From positions 1 through 34,177 of the forward strand of contig NZ_AUEF01000022.1 of NCBI RefSeq assembly GCF_000425845.1: 34,177 bases of DNA, given 5' to 3'. Both the position numbers and the translations under genes were made by a program. Below, one piece after another: positions 24,179-32,093 of the stretch (position 1 is the stretch's first letter; every line of letters starts with the position of its first letter). The stretch is from Jeotgalicoccus psychrophilus DSM 19085. Its GTDB lineage: Bacteria > Bacillota > Bacilli > Staphylococcales > Salinicoccaceae. Below the pieces are notes generated by a model. The model saw nothing but the letters and a program-made list of their open reading frames with translations, ran no database searches and was not told the origin of the DNA.

Positions 24179-25714
24179 TTATTGTACTCTGTCTTCTAAG
24201 AACGTATATACTCCCGGTCCGAGCGGTAATCCTGTGAAGTAGAATACTCCAAGCAGAATAATCCATGCAAGCAGGAATATTAATGAGTATGGCAGCATAA
24301 TTGACATGTAAGTACCAATACTTGCGTTTTTATCATAACGTTTCATAAACGCAAGAATAATAACCATATACGGGAAGAGCGGTGTAACGATGTTAATGGA
24401 CGAGTCTGCAATACGGTATGCGGCCTGTGTAAATGCTGGGTCATAACCCAGCTGCATAAACATCGGTACAAAGATCGGCGCTTCAATTGCCCATTTCGCA
24501 GAACCCGAAGTAATCAGGAAGTTCAGCAGTGCTGTAAACAGCACATAACCGATAATCAGTCCAATACCTGTAAATTCAATAGATTCAAGGAACTCTGCCC
24601 CGTTAACTGCAAGCCATGTACCAAGGTTACTCCAGTTGAAGTAAGCGATAAACTGCGCGATTGCGAATACGAGAACAATATAGCCGGCCATATCTTTAAT
24701 GGACTCGGTCATATAATACGTCGCATCTTTTGTCGATTTAATTTTTCCTGTTGTAATACCGAATGCCACACCGATTAAAATAAAGAAGATAAGTATAATC
24801 GGTACGATGCCGTCGATGAATGGTGACGGAATAATACCGCCATCTTCATTTGTCAGCGGGCTGTTTGGCATAAGAATAACCGCGACGATAGTTCCCCAGT
24901 AAACAACACCGGTAACGACTGCAGCGATAAGTCCTTTTTTAGCATTAGGAAGTTCTTCAGCGTTTTCATCTTCAAGACTTTCGCCTTTATATTTACCGAG
25001 ACGCGGCTCGATAAAGCGTGAAGTAATCAGTCCACCGATGATTGTCAGCATAAATGTGGAAATGATATTGAAGTACCAGTTATCCACCGGTGTGATAACG
25101 ATTGTATCGTCAATTAAACGTGCAGCTTCTGTAGAAATACCAGATAAGAGTACATCTGTTCCGGCAATAAATAAGTTGGCGGTGAAACCGGCACCAGCAC
25201 CGGCAAAACCTGCAGCAAGTCCGGCAAGCGGGTGTCTGCCTAATTTATAGAATACGAGTGCGCCCAGCGGAGGGATAATGACCGCAGCAGCATCTGATGC
25301 GAGGTTCCCCATAATACCGACGAATACTACTGTATATGTAACGAGAAATGGCGGTGACTTTAAGATCGTTTTACGGATCGCATAATCGAGCAGTCCGACT
25401 TTCTCAGCCAGCCCAATACCGAGCATCATGGACAGAACAAGCCCGAGTGGTGCGAATCCTGTAAAGTTGTCGAGCATGGAAGTCAGTATAAACTGCAGTC
25501 CTGCAGCTGAAATTAAACTGTTAATCGGCAGTTCTTCGCCGTTGCCCGGATGTATTACTGAGGCGTCAAACAGGCTTGCAATCCATGAGATTACAATAAT
25601 TAGAAATGCGAGCCCAAGGAATAATGCGAACGGGTCCGGAAGCTTATTTCCGACACGCTCTACGACATCCAGAAATCTTTGGAAAAAACCTTTCTTCTCT
25701 GTTTTATCTGTCAA
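24179..25714 (-). CDS. AbgT-family transporter
   Basis: A 511-residue membrane carrier of the AbgT family. Diagnostic stretches are GNKLPDPFALFLGLAFLII near the N-terminus, NLASDAAAVIIPPLGALVF, AGFGFAGAGAGFTANLFIAGTD-like sequence in the middle, and LITSGSAKWAIEAPIFVPMFM in the second half. Members import p-aminobenzoyl-glutamate or export sulfonamides. A TTG start at 25714 is chosen because GGGAGG lies 7 nt before it; the TTG at 25729 would put that site inside the coding region. First gene of a unit with the M20 peptidase. Confidence 0.92.
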   Translation of the reverse strand: MTDKTEKKGFFQRFLDVVERVGNKLPDPFALFLGLAFLIIVISWIASLFDASVIHPGNGEELPINSLISAAGLQFILTSMLDNFTGFAPLGLVLSMMLGIGLAEKVGLLDYAIRKTILKSPPFLVTYTVVFVGIMGNLASDAAAVIIPPLGALVFYKLGRHPLAGLAAGFAGAGAGFTANLFIAGTDVLLSGISTEAARLIDDTIVITPVDNWYFNIISTFMLTIIGGLITSRFIEPRLGKYKGESLEDENAEELPNAKKGLIAAVVTGVVYWGTIVAVILMPNSPLTNEDGGIIPSPFIDGIVPIILIFFILIGVAFGITTGKIKSTKDATYYMTESIKDMAGYIVLVFAIAQFIAYFNWSNLGTWLAVNGAEFLESIEFTGIGLIIGYVLFTALLNFLITSGSAKWAIEAPIFVPMFMQLGYDPAFTQAAYRIADSSINIVTPLFPYMVIILAFMKRYDKNASIGTYMSIMLPYSLIFLLAWIILLGVFYFTGLPLGPGVYTFLEDRVQ

Positions 25715-25749
25715 TGAAAACCCTCCCAAATTTATTTGCTTTGTTTGTT

Positions 25750-25779
25750 CCTATTTATACTTTTAGAAGTATAAATAGG
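25750..25779. promoter_or_regulatory. Operator-like palindrome in front of abgT-like gene
   Basis: CCTATTTATACTT and AAGTATAAATAGG form a perfect 13-bp inverted repeat around TTAG, 36 bp before the carrier start. On the minus strand a TTGACT -35 (25804-25809) with CTTATA or TATATC at 25779-25786 lies just upstream, so the palindrome covers the transcription start. It could also fold as a leader hairpin. Confidence 0.5.
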
Positions 25780-25876
25780 ATATAAGAAGTTTACATAAAT
25801 TTCAGTCAATTGTCTATAATATATTTCCCGTCAGACCGAATAAATGATTTTAATATACTTATAGATGGGTTTTTAT

Positions 25877-25892
25877 TATACTTATAAGTATA
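25877..25892. promoter_or_regulatory. Second TATACTT palindrome, in front of degV-like gene
   Basis: TATACTTATAAGTATA is a perfect 16-bp palindrome with the same half-sites (TATACTT / AAGTATA) as the repeat at 25750-25779. A further half-site TATACTTATA lies at 25854-25863. It is 32 bp before the DegV start. Shared half-sites suggest one regulator for both divergent units. Confidence 0.5.
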
Positions 25893-25923
25893 GAATGAAC
25901 GGCAAACAGTAGGAGGCAGAACC

Positions 25924-26793
25924 ATGAAGATTGCATATATCGTTGACAGTACTGCGAGTTTATCAGATGAACTGGCGGACCGTTCAGATGTATTCCAGGT
26001 ACATTTATCTGTAACATTCAGAGATGGGTCAATTTTTAAAGACACAACGGATGAAGCGGCGCTTAAATCATTTTATCAGCGTCTAGCCACAGAGAAAGAA
26101 ATTCCAAAATCATCACAGCCGCAGGTCGGCGAGTATTACGAAGTTGTCGATGAGATAATTTCAAAAGGATACGATACAGTTATTGCCATTCATATCGGTA
26201 AAGGCATCAGCGGAACGTATCAAAGTGCCGAGATGGTTTTAAATGAATATCAAGAAGAAGGAAAGTTAAATTATCATCTAATAGATTCTAACCGTACATC
26301 ATTTATTATAGAGCATCTTCTCGAGCAGACAATCGAGCAGATTGAAAAAGGAGTTTCAATAGAAGAAACTGTTCAGAAAATTGAGAAGCTCGTTGAAGAT
26401 ACTCAAATTTATTTAGTAGTCGATGATTTGAACTATCTGGTTAGAGGCGGCAGACTCGGAGCAGGCAGTGCGTTTATCGGCAGTCTGTTTAAAATAAAGC
26501 CAATCGTTTATTTTGCGGATGACGGCAATGTGAAGCCTTTTGATAAAGTGCGTACAAACAGCCGTGTGGTTAAGCTGTGGGAATCACTTATCGAAGAAGC
26601 AATGGATAAGTTCAACGGCAAGATTAAAATTGCGATTGCACATGGTGATATTGCAGAAGAAGCGCATCAGATCAGAAAGAAATTTGAAAACATGTATCCG
26701 GGTATCAGCTGCCGTGTCGGTTATTTAACACCTGCACTTGGTGTGCACGGCGGTCCCGGAAGCAAGGGTCTCGGTATCCTGCCATATATATAA
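25924..26793 (+). CDS. DegV family fatty-acid-binding protein
   Basis: A 289-residue DegV/EDD-fold protein. It opens with IAYIVDSTASL, has the lipid-contacting SSQPQVGEYYE segment near 61-71, IAIHIGKGISGTYQSAE near 95-110, and ends with HGGPGSKGLG. DegV-type proteins (FakB group) bind one fatty acid and, with kinase FakA, deliver acyl-phosphate to membrane lipid synthesis; not all paralogues do so. No fakA-like gene is in the window. AGGAGG precedes the ATG. Single gene with its own terminator. Confidence 0.92.
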   Translation: MKIAYIVDSTASLSDELADRSDVFQVHLSVTFRDGSIFKDTTDEAALKSFYQRLATEKEIPKSSQPQVGEYYEVVDEIISKGYDTVIAIHIGKGISGTYQSAEMVLNEYQEEGKLNYHLIDSNRTSFIIEHLLEQTIEQIEKGVSIEETVQKIEKLVEDTQIYLVVDDLNYLVRGGRLGAGSAFIGSLFKIKPIVYFADDGNVKPFDKVRTNSRVVKLWESLIEEAMDKFNGKIKIAIAHGDIAEEAHQIRKKFENMYPGISCRVGYLTPALGVHGGPGSKGLGILPYI

Positions 26794-26805
26794 AATGCAA
26801 ACAGC

Positions 26806-26837
26806 AGAGTTCCTATATTAAAATAGGAGCTCTTTTT
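26806..26837 (+). terminator. Terminator after degV-like gene
   Basis: An 11-bp stem with one wobble pair (26806-26816 with 26823-26833) followed by a T run, 13 bp after the stop codon. Confidence 0.8.
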
Positions 26838-26861
26838 ATTACTGAAAATGAGGTGCAGCAG

Positions 26862-27635
26862 ATGAGTGAAAGAAAACTGATGAAAGATTACTTCGATATA
26901 GATCTTGCCAGGCATTATGCAAAAGACATTAGTAAAATATACCCCGAGTTTAAAGCTCAGGAATTTATCAGCAGCACTTCAGCAGAAATTGCTGACGGGC
27001 GAATGTCTGAGCGTATTCAGATATTCAGTGAACAGCTCAGGAAGTACTTACCGGATGATTATAGTGAAGCAACGAACATTATTATAGACGTACTTGGTCT
27101 GGAAAATGATAAATTTTATTTTCCGTTTGCGGAAATGTATTACTACAGAGCGCTGTCGAAGTTTGTTGAAACATACGGACTCGATAATTTTGAGCAGTCG
27201 ATGAAGACGATAGAAGAAATTACGAAGCGTGATACTGCTGAATTTGCAATACGTCCGTTTATTCTAAAGGATTACGATAAAGTTGAAGCGGTCTTCCAAA
27301 AATGGGGGAGAAGTGACAATGCTCATTTAAGAAGGCTTGTAACAGAAGGTCCAAGACCCCGCCTGCCGTGGGCGAAAAAACTTCCCTTTTTAAGAGGTGA
27401 TGTACAGGAAAACTTCAGACTGCTGAAACCATTCCTCGATGATCGGTCGAGGTACGTCGAAAAATCGGTAGCGAATCATTTAAACGATATATCGAAATAT
27501 CATCCTGAAGAAGTAATCTCATTTCTGAAAGAGAATATAAATGAGACTTCTCCCTTTATTGTAAGAAGAGCACTCAGAACATTGAAGAAGCTTGAGAATG
27601 ACAAGGCGCTTCGTTTACTTCAACTATTAAAATAA
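26862..27635 (+). CDS. DNA alkylation repair protein, AlkC/AlkD-like HEAT-repeat glycosylase
   Basis: A 257-residue, mostly helical protein. The conserved block is ITKRDTAEFAIRPFIL (about 126-141), then RSDNAHLRRLVTEGPRPRLPW (in part) and RYVEKSVANHLNDISKYHPE, typical of the ALK/HEAT-repeat DNA glycosylases AlkC and AlkD, which remove alkylated purines such as 3- or 7-methyl adducts. The C-terminal repeats (VISFLKENI, VRRALRTLKKL) are HEAT-like. ATG at 26862 is chosen over GTG at 26853 because GAGGTG overlaps the latter. It follows DegV but has a terminator between them. Family assignment good; lesion range unknown. Confidence 0.8.
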   Translation: MSERKLMKDYFDIDLARHYAKDISKIYPEFKAQEFISSTSAEIADGRMSERIQIFSEQLRKYLPDDYSEATNIIIDVLGLENDKFYFPFAEMYYYRALSKFVETYGLDNFEQSMKTIEEITKRDTAEFAIRPFILKDYDKVEAVFQKWGRSDNAHLRRLVTEGPRPRLPWAKKLPFLRGDVQENFRLLKPFLDDRSRYVEKSVANHLNDISKYHPEEVISFLKENINETSPFIVRRALRTLKKLENDKALRLLQLLK

Positions 27636-27763
27636 TGAAACTGCTCTTTAATCATCCTTTAATTATTGCTTAACTGTCCGTTAGTTCGCCGCGGATATAC
27701 TATGAGTAACAAATAAAACAAACCGCATAAAAACAGCGGAAAAATAATTGGAGGATGATTGGA

Positions 27764-28621
27764 ATGAAAATCAACAAAAATATTTTACTTGGCGGCGTAT
27801 TAACATCAGCATTAGTTTTAGGAGCATGCGGATCAAATGTAAGTGCAGACGATATGGAATGGGAAACAGAAGAACGTAACGGAGCTGTAACGGTTAAAGA
27901 TAACGTGGAAACTTCAGCTGGTACAACAGCTCAAGAAGCAGTGGACAAAGCACTTAAAGAATTCGACGGCACAGTGACTGATGTTGAATACGATGAGGAC
28001 GACGGTGTCTATTACTACAATATAGAAATTGAAAACGGCAATGATGACTTTGAAGTAAAACTTAATGCAGAGAATTTAAGTATTATTGAACAGGATTTAG
28101 ACCGTGACGATAACGACGACAATGATGACAGAGACGACAACGAAGTAGATGCAGCTGAGAAAAATACTGCATCATCAGCTAACAGCAAAGGAGACGCAAA
28201 AGCTGCAGATGCTTTTGGCGGAGATAAATCAGCAGAAGCCATCGAAGCTGCACAAGAAAGATTCGACGGAATCTTAGAAGAAATCAGTTATGAAGAAGAT
28301 GACGGTGCATACTACTATGAAGTTAAGCTTGAAAGTGAAAATGAAGAATACGAAGTGAAATTAAGCGCGGATAATCTTTCTGTAGTTGAAGAAGAGCTTG
28401 AAGATGAAAACAGCGAACGCGGCTTCAAACGACTGCAAGCAGCGCATGAAGAAGCAATCATCTCATTAGAAGATGCCAAACAGATAGCAGCTGAAGCTGT
28501 GAATAGTGAAATCGATGAGTGGAAATACGATGCTGATGATTTCAAATATGAATTTGAAGTTGGCGGCAATGAAGTGAAAATCAATGCGAAAACAGGCGAT
28601 GTAACAGAAATCGATGACTAA
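27764..28621 (+). CDS. Lipoprotein with three PepSY domains
   Basis: A 285-residue, very acidic lipoprotein. The signal peptide ends in LGAC with lipidation at C22. Three PepSY-like modules follow, at about 55-110, 155-211 and 233-284; the first two share TAQEAVDKALKEFDGTV / SAEAIEAAQERFDGIL and EDDGVYYYNIEIE / EDDGAYYYEVKLE. A linker at 113-128 is almost all Asp/Asn/Arg. PepSY domains are linked to inhibition of secreted proteases and to regulation at the cell surface. ATG at 27764 is chosen because GGAGG is 9 nt upstream; the ATG at 27755 would abut it. A terminator separates it from the two-component system 105 bp downstream. Confidence 0.88.
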   Translation: MKINKNILLGGVLTSALVLGACGSNVSADDMEWETEERNGAVTVKDNVETSAGTTAQEAVDKALKEFDGTVTDVEYDEDDGVYYYNIEIENGNDDFEVKLNAENLSIIEQDLDRDDNDDNDDRDDNEVDAAEKNTASSANSKGDAKAADAFGGDKSAEAIEAAQERFDGILEEISYEEDDGAYYYEVKLESENEEYEVKLSADNLSVVEEELEDENSERGFKRLQAAHEEAIISLEDAKQIAAEAVNSEIDEWKYDADDFKYEFEVGGNEVKINAKTGDVTEIDD

Positions 28622-28627
28622 TATTAT

Positions 28628-28651
28628 AACGCCCTCCGGGGCGTTTGTTTT
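28628..28651 (+). terminator. Terminator after PepSY lipoprotein
   Basis: AACGCCC and GGGCGTT form a 7-bp GC-rich stem around a TCCG loop, followed by TGTTTTT. Confidence 0.82.
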
Positions 28652-28684
28652 TATCTTTTTTAAATCGAGAGACTGCTTTGTACA

Positions 28685-28693
28685 TGGTATAAT
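28685..28693 (+). promoter_or_regulatory. Extended -10 promoter for the two-component operon
   Basis: TGGTATAAT at 28685-28693 is an extended -10 element with a perfect hexamer; the matching -35 position (TCGAGA) is poor, as is usual for this promoter class. It lies 33 bp before the response regulator. Confidence 0.55.
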
Positions 28694-28726
28694 TACAACA
28701 ATAAACGAATATTGTGAGGCGATATC

Positions 28727-29401
28727 ATGGAGAAAATACTAATAGTGGAAGATGATGAGAAAATTGCGCGTGTCATTCAGCTTGAATTGGAATTTGAAGA
28801 CTATGAAGTCGATATTGCATATACAGGAAAAGAGGCGCTGGAAAAATATGAAACAGGTGACTTTTCATTAATTCTTCTGGATGTCATGATTCCCGAACTG
28901 AATGGTTTGGAAGTGCTGAGAAGGGTCAGACAGAAGAATCAGGAGATAAAAATAATAATGCTCACAGCAAGAGATGCTGTTATGGATAAAGTAAGCGGTC
29001 TTGATTCTGGAGCCAATGACTATATGACGAAGCCTTTTGAAGTTGAAGAACTGCTCGCGAGAATTCGTGTACATTTAAAATCAGCATCAGCGGGTGAAGT
29101 AAAGACTGAAAGTATTAAGCACCGTCATCTGGAGATTAAACCGCTAGCCCGTGAGGTTTACAGTAATGGTGAACCTGTTTATTTAACTCAGAAAGAATAC
29201 GATGTGCTGCTTTACTTGATAAACAATAAAAATCAGGCACTGTCCCGCGATCAGATTATCGATGCAGTGTGGGGATATGATTATTTTGGCGATACGAATA
29301 CTGTGGACGTTTACGTGCGGTATATTCGTAAAAAGCTCGATACAGACAAACCATCACTTATTTCCAGTGTGCGCGGCATTGGTTATATTATAAAGGATTA
29401 A
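28727..29401 (+). CDS. OmpR-family response regulator, ArlR-like
   Basis: A 224-residue response regulator. The receiver domain has the acidic pair D9/D10, the phospho-acceptor D52, T80 and K102, all intact. The C-terminal winged-helix domain (about 130-224) includes LTQKEYDVLLYLINNKNQ and VDVYVRYIRKKL, and ends in VRGIGYIIKD. It resembles ArlR and YkoG-type regulators. The kinase gene follows after 3 bp, and a PepSY membrane protein completes the operon. Target genes are not evident, but the PepSY lipoprotein gene upstream is a candidate. Confidence 0.92.
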   Translation: MEKILIVEDDEKIARVIQLELEFEDYEVDIAYTGKEALEKYETGDFSLILLDVMIPELNGLEVLRRVRQKNQEIKIIMLTARDAVMDKVSGLDSGANDYMTKPFEVEELLARIRVHLKSASAGEVKTESIKHRHLEIKPLAREVYSNGEPVYLTQKEYDVLLYLINNKNQALSRDQIIDAVWGYDYFGDTNTVDVYVRYIRKKLDTDKPSLISSVRGIGYIIKD

Positions 29402-29404
29402 TTT

Positions 29405-30778
29405 ATGAAACTCGGAACGAAAATACAGCTGTATACAACGGTAATGATTGCCATTGTTGTTATACTGACTAATTTGCTAATTTATTTTTCCTATAAACAT
29501 TATTCGCTGGAAGCGGAAATGGATCAGCTTGAAAACCGTGGGAATAATATCATTACGGAAATACAAACAGCACAGGAAAGCGGTATAAGCGGTGAAACGG
29601 TACTGCAGTATTTCTCACTGTCTGACGGCTATATAACGATGCTGAACGACCAGGAAGACCACATTGTCAGAATTGCGACTGAGGAAAGCTATCTTGAATT
29701 GAATCAGCCGTACAGTACTTCGCAGTATACAGACGCCCTGTCATATAATAATGAAAATTTTGTAATGATTTCAATACCTGTCATTTGGGAAAACGGTGAA
29801 GTCCACAGTTTGCAAATATACGAGAATATATATTTTTTATATGACACCTACAATATATTGAAGTGGATTTTAATAATCTCATCTGTCATTCTGCTTGTGC
29901 TTGTTTTCATTTTAAATCAGGTGATTACAAATTTAATTACAAATCCGATTAAGCAGCTCGTCCGGAGAATGAATGATAGGGGAAATGTCCGCCTTTATAA
30001 AACAATACCGGTCAATAAATCGGACACGTTTGAATTGAAAATGCTCACAGATTCTTATAACGATATGATGCTGACTTTAAAAGCACATGATGATAATCAG
30101 CAGGCATTTATAATGAATGCATCGCACGAATTAAAAACACCGCTGACAGTCATCAGTTCATATGCCAGAATGCTGGAACGTTTCGGTAAAACGCGGGAAG
30201 ATTTATTGGATGAAGGGATTACAGCTATTTCCGAAGAAACGACAAGAATGAAATATTTAACGGAACAATTCCTGAGTTTTACAAAAGTAACGCATAGCGA
30301 TACAGACCAGGATAAAGAATATATACCGGCAGTACAGCTGATTGAAAGTGTTGTTGCACGGCTTGAAAAAGTGTTTAAACGTAATATTAACATTGCTTCA
30401 GCTGGGACGGATCCGTATGTTTATGTGTACCCGCCGGCATTCGAACAGCTGCTTAGGATATTTTTGGATAATGCTTATAAGTACAGCACAAAAGATATAG
30501 ATGTCAATATCGAAGAAAACAGCGAGGCGGTTATTATCGAGGTGCGGGATTACGGAATCGGCATCCCGGAAAATGAATTAAATGATATTTTCACACGTTT
30601 TTACCGTGTTGATAAAGCAAGAACTAGAAAAACAGGCGGTTCAGGACTCGGTTTATCAATAGCGAAGCAGCTGGCTGAAAATAATGATATTAAAATCTCG
30701 GTAAAGAGCGTAATTAACGAGGGAACCACATTTAAACTAACGATGAAAAAGGAGGCTGAAGATGGCGAAGCGGAGTAA
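29405..30778 (+). CDS. Sensor histidine kinase, ArlS/YkoH-like
   Basis: A 457-residue membrane kinase. Membrane segments near 11-30 and 152-172 flank an extracytoplasmic sensor of about 120 residues. A HAMP region follows (about 173-228), then the DHp helix with H241 in NASHELKTPLTVI, the N-box FLDNAYKYS with N356... and ATP-lid glycines DYGIGIP (382-388) and GGSGLGLS (411-418). All catalytic motifs are present. It overlaps the PepSY protein gene by 17 bp, which suggests joint action. The signal is unknown. Confidence 0.92.
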   Translation: MKLGTKIQLYTTVMIAIVVILTNLLIYFSYKHYSLEAEMDQLENRGNNIITEIQTAQESGISGETVLQYFSLSDGYITMLNDQEDHIVRIATEESYLELNQPYSTSQYTDALSYNNENFVMISIPVIWENGEVHSLQIYENIYFLYDTYNILKWILIISSVILLVLVFILNQVITNLITNPIKQLVRRMNDRGNVRLYKTIPVNKSDTFELKMLTDSYNDMMLTLKAHDDNQQAFIMNASHELKTPLTVISSYARMLERFGKTREDLLDEGITAISEETTRMKYLTEQFLSFTKVTHSDTDQDKEYIPAVQLIESVVARLEKVFKRNINIASAGTDPYVYVYPPAFEQLLRIFLDNAYKYSTKDIDVNIEENSEAVIIEVRDYGIGIPENELNDIFTRFYRVDKARTRKTGGSGLGLSIAKQLAENNDIKISVKSVINEGTTFKLTMKKEAEDGEAE

Positions 30779-31484
30779 GATAATAATCGCGCTTACAGGA
30801 CTCATTGCAGGAATAGTTATCGGCGTGTTATGGGTCAGTTTTAACCAGCAGGATTTTATTTCTGAAGATGAAGCCCGCGCCGTTGTCACAGAACGCTACG
30901 GTGGATCTGTTGAATCAGTATCTCTTTCTGATGACGACCGTTATTTTGTGATTAACTTAAAAGGTAACGAAGCGACACACAGTATCACTGTAAATCGTGA
31001 AGATTCCAGTGTGCAGGGGATAAAGACGGTTGCGGAGCATAAAGAGCCTGCTGAAGAAGAACCAGCGGCTGACAAAGAAGACAAAAAGCAGCAGCCAGAC
31101 AAAGAGCGTGAAGCTGACAAAGAAGACAAAAATCAGCAGCCTGACAAAGAGCGTGAAGCTGAAAAACCGGAAGAAGATACCAGACTGACGGTTGAAGAAG
31201 CTGTAGAAATCGCAGCAGGAGAAGTCGGCGGAACCAATGTATATTCTACCTGGAGTGGTGAAGGCAGTGCACGGGAATACTACATTTTACAGCAGGTCAA
31301 TGATGACGATGAAGGGGCACTGATTGCAATTAATGGAATTACGGGTAATATTAATAAGGTAATATGGCTTGAAATAGATGATGATTATGAAGAAATAGAA
31401 CAGCTGGTTTATGAAGCGACGGAATATGCAAATATGTATGACAGCAGGTATATCGAATACGATGATGAGTATTTTGAGGATTAA
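30762..31484 (+). CDS. Membrane-anchored PepSY-domain protein
   Basis: A 240-residue protein with one N-terminal membrane segment (about 6-27) and no lipobox, so the rest is expected outside the membrane. A PepSY-like module lies at about 33-92 (FISEDEARAVVTERYGGSV) and another at about 141-198 (LTVEEAVEIAAGEVGG). The linker contains two copies of a 15-residue unit, ADKEDK(K/N)QQPDKERE. The C-terminus is highly acidic with many tyrosines. AAGGAGG lies before the ATG inside the kinase gene. Position in a two-component operon resembles the B. subtilis ykoGH/ykoIJ cluster as I recall it. Confidence 0.82.
   Translation: MAKRSKIIIALTGLIAGIVIGVLWVSFNQQDFISEDEARAVVTERYGGSVESVSLSDDDRYFVINLKGNEATHSITVNREDSSVQGIKTVAEHKEPAEEEPAADKEDKKQQPDKEREADKEDKNQQPDKEREAEKPEEDTRLTVEEAVEIAAGEVGGTNVYSTWSGEGSAREYYILQQVNDDDEGALIAINGITGNINKVIWLEIDDDYEEIEQLVYEATEYANMYDSRYIEYDDEYFED
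31068..31157 (+). repeat. 45-bp in-frame tandem repeat in the PepSY linker
   Basis: Two 45-bp units (31068-31112 and 31113-31157) are nearly identical and encode ADKEDKKQQPDKERE and ADKEDKNQQPDKERE. The period keeps the reading frame, so copy number could vary without disrupting the protein. Confidence 0.9.
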
Positions 31485-31493
31485 GAGCCTGCG

Positions 31494-31526
31494 TTGACAG
31501 AGAAGTTAAGAAGTTATATAATTTGA
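31494..31526 (+). promoter_or_regulatory. Consensus promoter of the MarR gene with pseudo-palindrome
   Basis: TTGACA (31494-31499), a 17-nt spacer and TATAAT (31517-31522) form a perfect SigA promoter. The pseudo-palindrome AAGTTATATAATTT (31511-31524) overlaps the -10 box and could be an autoregulatory MarR site. Confidence 0.75.
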
Positions 31527-31555
31527 AGAATTTAAAGTGCCTGAGGAGTAATATC

Positions 31556-31990
31556 ATGACTAGAACGGAAGAAAGTTTGAAAGCTTTTGTCGGAATTAAA
31601 AGAACGAATGACATATTAGAAAAGTTAGTGAAAAATGATGCCCAGCAGTACGGACTGAATATTAGCGAGTTTGCAGTTTTGGAGCTTTTATTTCATAAAG
31701 GACCGCAGCCTATTAATCGTATTCAGGAACGGATACTAATTGCAAATTCAAGTACGACTTATATACTGGATAAATTAGAGAAAAAAGACTATATTATCCG
31801 AAAGCGTGATGAGAATGACAGACGCAGTATGAAAGCTGCACTGACTGAAGAAGGCGAAAACCTGATTCGCCGTATTTTCCCTGCACACAGCGAGCTTTTA
31901 ACCGGTTTGTTTTCTGCACTGAGCGATGAAGAACTGAGTGCTTTTAGAGAAACGCTTAAAAAAATCAGTGCAAATGCTCATAACAATTAA
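31556..31990 (+). CDS. MarR-family transcriptional regulator
   Basis: A 144-residue MarR protein with a central winged helix (about 35-95): NISEFAVLELLFHKGPQPINRI, recognition-helix region ANSSTTYILDKLEKKDYI, and the wing RKRDENDRRSMKAALTEEG. N- and C-terminal helices form the dimer. There is no conserved cysteine near the N-terminus, so simple thiol sensing (OhrR type) is unlikely. ATG at 31556 has GAGGAG upstream; the longer form from 31523 begins inside the promoter. A terminator follows before the GNAT gene. Ligand and targets are unknown; the nearby GNAT and MFS genes are possible. Confidence 0.9.
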   Translation: MTRTEESLKAFVGIKRTNDILEKLVKNDAQQYGLNISEFAVLELLFHKGPQPINRIQERILIANSSTTYILDKLEKKDYIIRKRDENDRRSMKAALTEEGENLIRRIFPAHSELLTGLFSALSDEELSAFRETLKKISANAHNN

Positions 31991-32006
31991 TAATACTGCG
32001 TTATTT

Positions 32007-32037
32007 AAGCGATACATTAGTATGTGTCGCTTTTTTT
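32007..32037 (+). terminator. Terminator after MarR gene
   Basis: An 11-bp stem with one wobble pair (32007-32017 with 32022-32032) followed by a T run. Confidence 0.8.
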
Positions 32038-32093
32038 ATATTTTAAACTGTTCTATAGTAAGAATAATAAGATACGAAAGAGTGTGTGTAAAT

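Noticed and set aside
28015-28584. Serine-rich minus-strand ORFs opposite the PepSY lipoprotein
   Set aside because: They are the complement of Asp/Glu-rich codons (GAT, GAA), giving Ser/Phe-rich shadows with no start signals.
31938-32093. N-terminal extension of the GNAT protein
   Set aside because: It overlaps the MarR gene and its terminator hairpin, and GNAT similarity begins at the ATG at 32094.
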